Shown here: piece by piece, positions 63,050 through 64,000 of the stretch
Numbering within the stretch: the first letter of the stretch is position 1
Layout of the letters: every line of letters begins with the position of its first letter
From: Ketobacter sp.
GTDB taxonomy: Bacteria; Pseudomonadota; Gammaproteobacteria; Pseudomonadales; Ketobacteraceae
NCBI RefSeq assembly: GCF_003671495.1
Contig: NZ_RCHN01000003.1
Location: 1 to 64,000, forward strand
Direction: 5' to 3'
Length of the DNA stretch: 64,000 nucleotides
The notes under the pieces: model-generated
What the model was told of the DNA's origin: nothing
Database searches by the model: none
Seen by the model: the letters and a program-made list of their open reading frames with translations, nothing else
Translations under genes and position numbers: made by a program

Positions 63050-64000
63050 ATGGCGTCCACCCGTTTCTGCATCCGCTGTGTGATTGGCCTGGCCCTGTGC
63101 TGGGCCTTTCCCGTTCTGGCCAGTGTGGACCCGGTGGCCACCAAAAAAGAGCTGCAACAGATTCAGCGCCGCATCCAGGATCTGCAGCAAGAAATCAAGC
63201 AGACCCAATCCCGCCGCAGTGCCACGGAAGAGGCCCTCAAGCAATCGGAGCAGGCCATCAGCGACACCCGGCGCAAGCTGCGGGAGGTGAACCGTGCCAT
63301 GGCCAACTCCGATGCCAAACTGGCAGAACTGCGGCAATCCCAGCAGAAACTGAACCGGGCCAAGGAAGCCCAGCGCTCAGCTCTCAAACAAGACATCAAC
63401 GCCGCCTACCGCGCCGGTCGCCAGGAATACGTGAAGCTGCTGCTGAACCAGGAGCAGCCGGACAAGCTGGCCCGTCAGATGAAATACTACGACTATTATC
63501 ACCAGGCCCGCATGCAACGGATTCAGGCGTTCAACCAGACCCTGAGCGAAATCAAAGCCAACGAAATCCAGATCAATGAAGAGGTGGCGCAGCTGGCCAC
63601 CCTCAAAACCGAGCTGGCGGATGAACAGCAACGCCTGCAATCCGCCAAAGCACAACGCAAGCAGGCTCTGGCCAAACTGGACGACAGCCTGAAGAACGAT
63701 GCCTCCCGGGTGACCTCCCTGAAAGCCAGCCAGAGCGAGCTGGAAACCGTCCTGCACCGGGTGCAGGCCACCTTGAGCGACCTGCCCAGCAATGTGGGCA
63801 AGCAACCTTTTGGCAAACTGCAGGGAAAACTGGCCTGGCCCAGCCAGGGCAACGTCATCAAGCGCTTCGGCAATCGCCGGGAAAGCGGCGCCCTGCGCTG
63901 GAACGGGGTGCTGATCCGGACCCAGGAAGGCAGCCCGGTGAAAGCCGTTCACCACGGCCGGGTGGTGTTTTCCGACTGGATGCGGGGCTTCGGCATGCTC
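63050..64000 (+). CDS. envC: EnvC-type murein hydrolase activator (partial)
   Basis: A protein cut by the window edge after 317 codons. After a signal peptide (ending VLAS near residue 26) come long coiled-coil helices (about 30-240) and the start of a LytM/M23 domain (WPSQGNVIKRFG and GVLIRTQEGSPVKAVHHG). It activates amidases at the division site. A GTG at 63035 would add five residues. The gene lies 26 bp after gpmI and is likely co-transcribed. Confidence 0.9.
   Translation, partial: MASTRFCIRCVIGLALCWAFPVLASVDPVATKKELQQIQRRIQDLQQEIKQTQSRRSATEEALKQSEQAISDTRRKLREVNRAMANSDAKLAELRQSQQKLNRAKEAQRSALKQDINAAYRAGRQEYVKLLLNQEQPDKLARQMKYYDYYHQARMQRIQAFNQTLSEIKANEIQINEEVAQLATLKTELADEQQRLQSAKAQRKQALAKLDDSLKNDASRVTSLKASQSELETVLHRVQATLSDLPSNVGKQPFGKLQGKLAWPSQGNVIKRFGNRRESGALRWNGVLIRTQEGSPVKAVHHGRVVFSDWMRGFGML

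Overview
The window looks like a chromosomal segment from a marine-type gammaproteobacterium, probably in the Pseudomonadales/Oceanospirillales range. That placement is inferred from gene content and order, not from a marker-gene tree. The supporting blocks are: divergent gpmI-envC versus rhodanese-grxC-secB; glnA followed by a DUF4124 protein and ntrBC; a complete-looking MSHA pilus locus; and TonB-ExbB-ExbD. Base composition is GC-rich throughout. No phage, insertion sequence, CRISPR array, rRNA or tRNA gene was seen.

Layout. 1-8.7 kb is a catabolic and uptake block: a ferredoxin/rubredoxin-type reductase, then a MaoC/DUF35 protein, a MaoC hydratase and a thiolase-like lipid-transfer protein in the order of the actinobacterial chsH2-chsH1-ltp2 steroid side-chain genes, then a PaaI-type thioesterase and an SDR. 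Two FadL-type outer-membrane transporters read towards them. 9.2-11 kb holds a divergent draT/draG pair (ADP-ribosylation and de-ADP-ribosylation of dinitrogenase reductase) with no nif gene in view. 11-16.6 kb is mixed: an HpnE-like FAD enzyme, a membrane protein, a GlxA-type AraC regulator with dapD, an HD-domain protein and tpx. 16.7-22.4 kb has typA, a Ser/Thr kinase, a type II glutamine synthetase with a good sigma-54/NtrC-like upstream region, and a PP-loop ATPase. 22.4-27.1 kb has tonB-exbB-exbD behind a Fur-box-like site, a metzincin protease preceded by a separate propeptide-like protein, and tusA. 27.2-32.4 kb is glnA (sigma-54 promoter), a DUF4124 protein, and ntrB-ntrC. 32.4-37.6 kb has an orphan response regulator, a Nudix hydrolase, an SDR, a Na/Pi cotransporter and a small barrel protein.

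37.6-52.4 kb is one long minus-strand MSHA type IV pilus operon (mshI, a PilN-like gene, mshJKLEG, two pilins, mshCDOPQ). The genes are tightly packed or overlapping, the ATPase carries a c-di-GMP-binding type MshEN motif, and mshM, mshN and mshF are not present. 52.5-56.2 kb has trmL and an ECF sigma factor cluster with small secreted and membrane proteins of unknown role. 56.3-60 kb has an orphan ParA ATPase, a small autotransporter with an Ig-like passenger and a GT-B glycosyltransferase. 60-64 kb is secB, grxC and a rhodanese divergent from gpmI and envC, which runs off the window.

The strongest joint theme is nitrogen control: DraT/DraG, GSII, GSI and NtrBC lie within 23 kb, and both glutamine synthetase genes carry sigma-54-like promoters with NtrC-like sites upstream. 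The least explained items are the DraT/DraG pair without visible nitrogenase, the protease with its propeptide-like domain as a separate gene, and the ECF cluster of unknown proteins.
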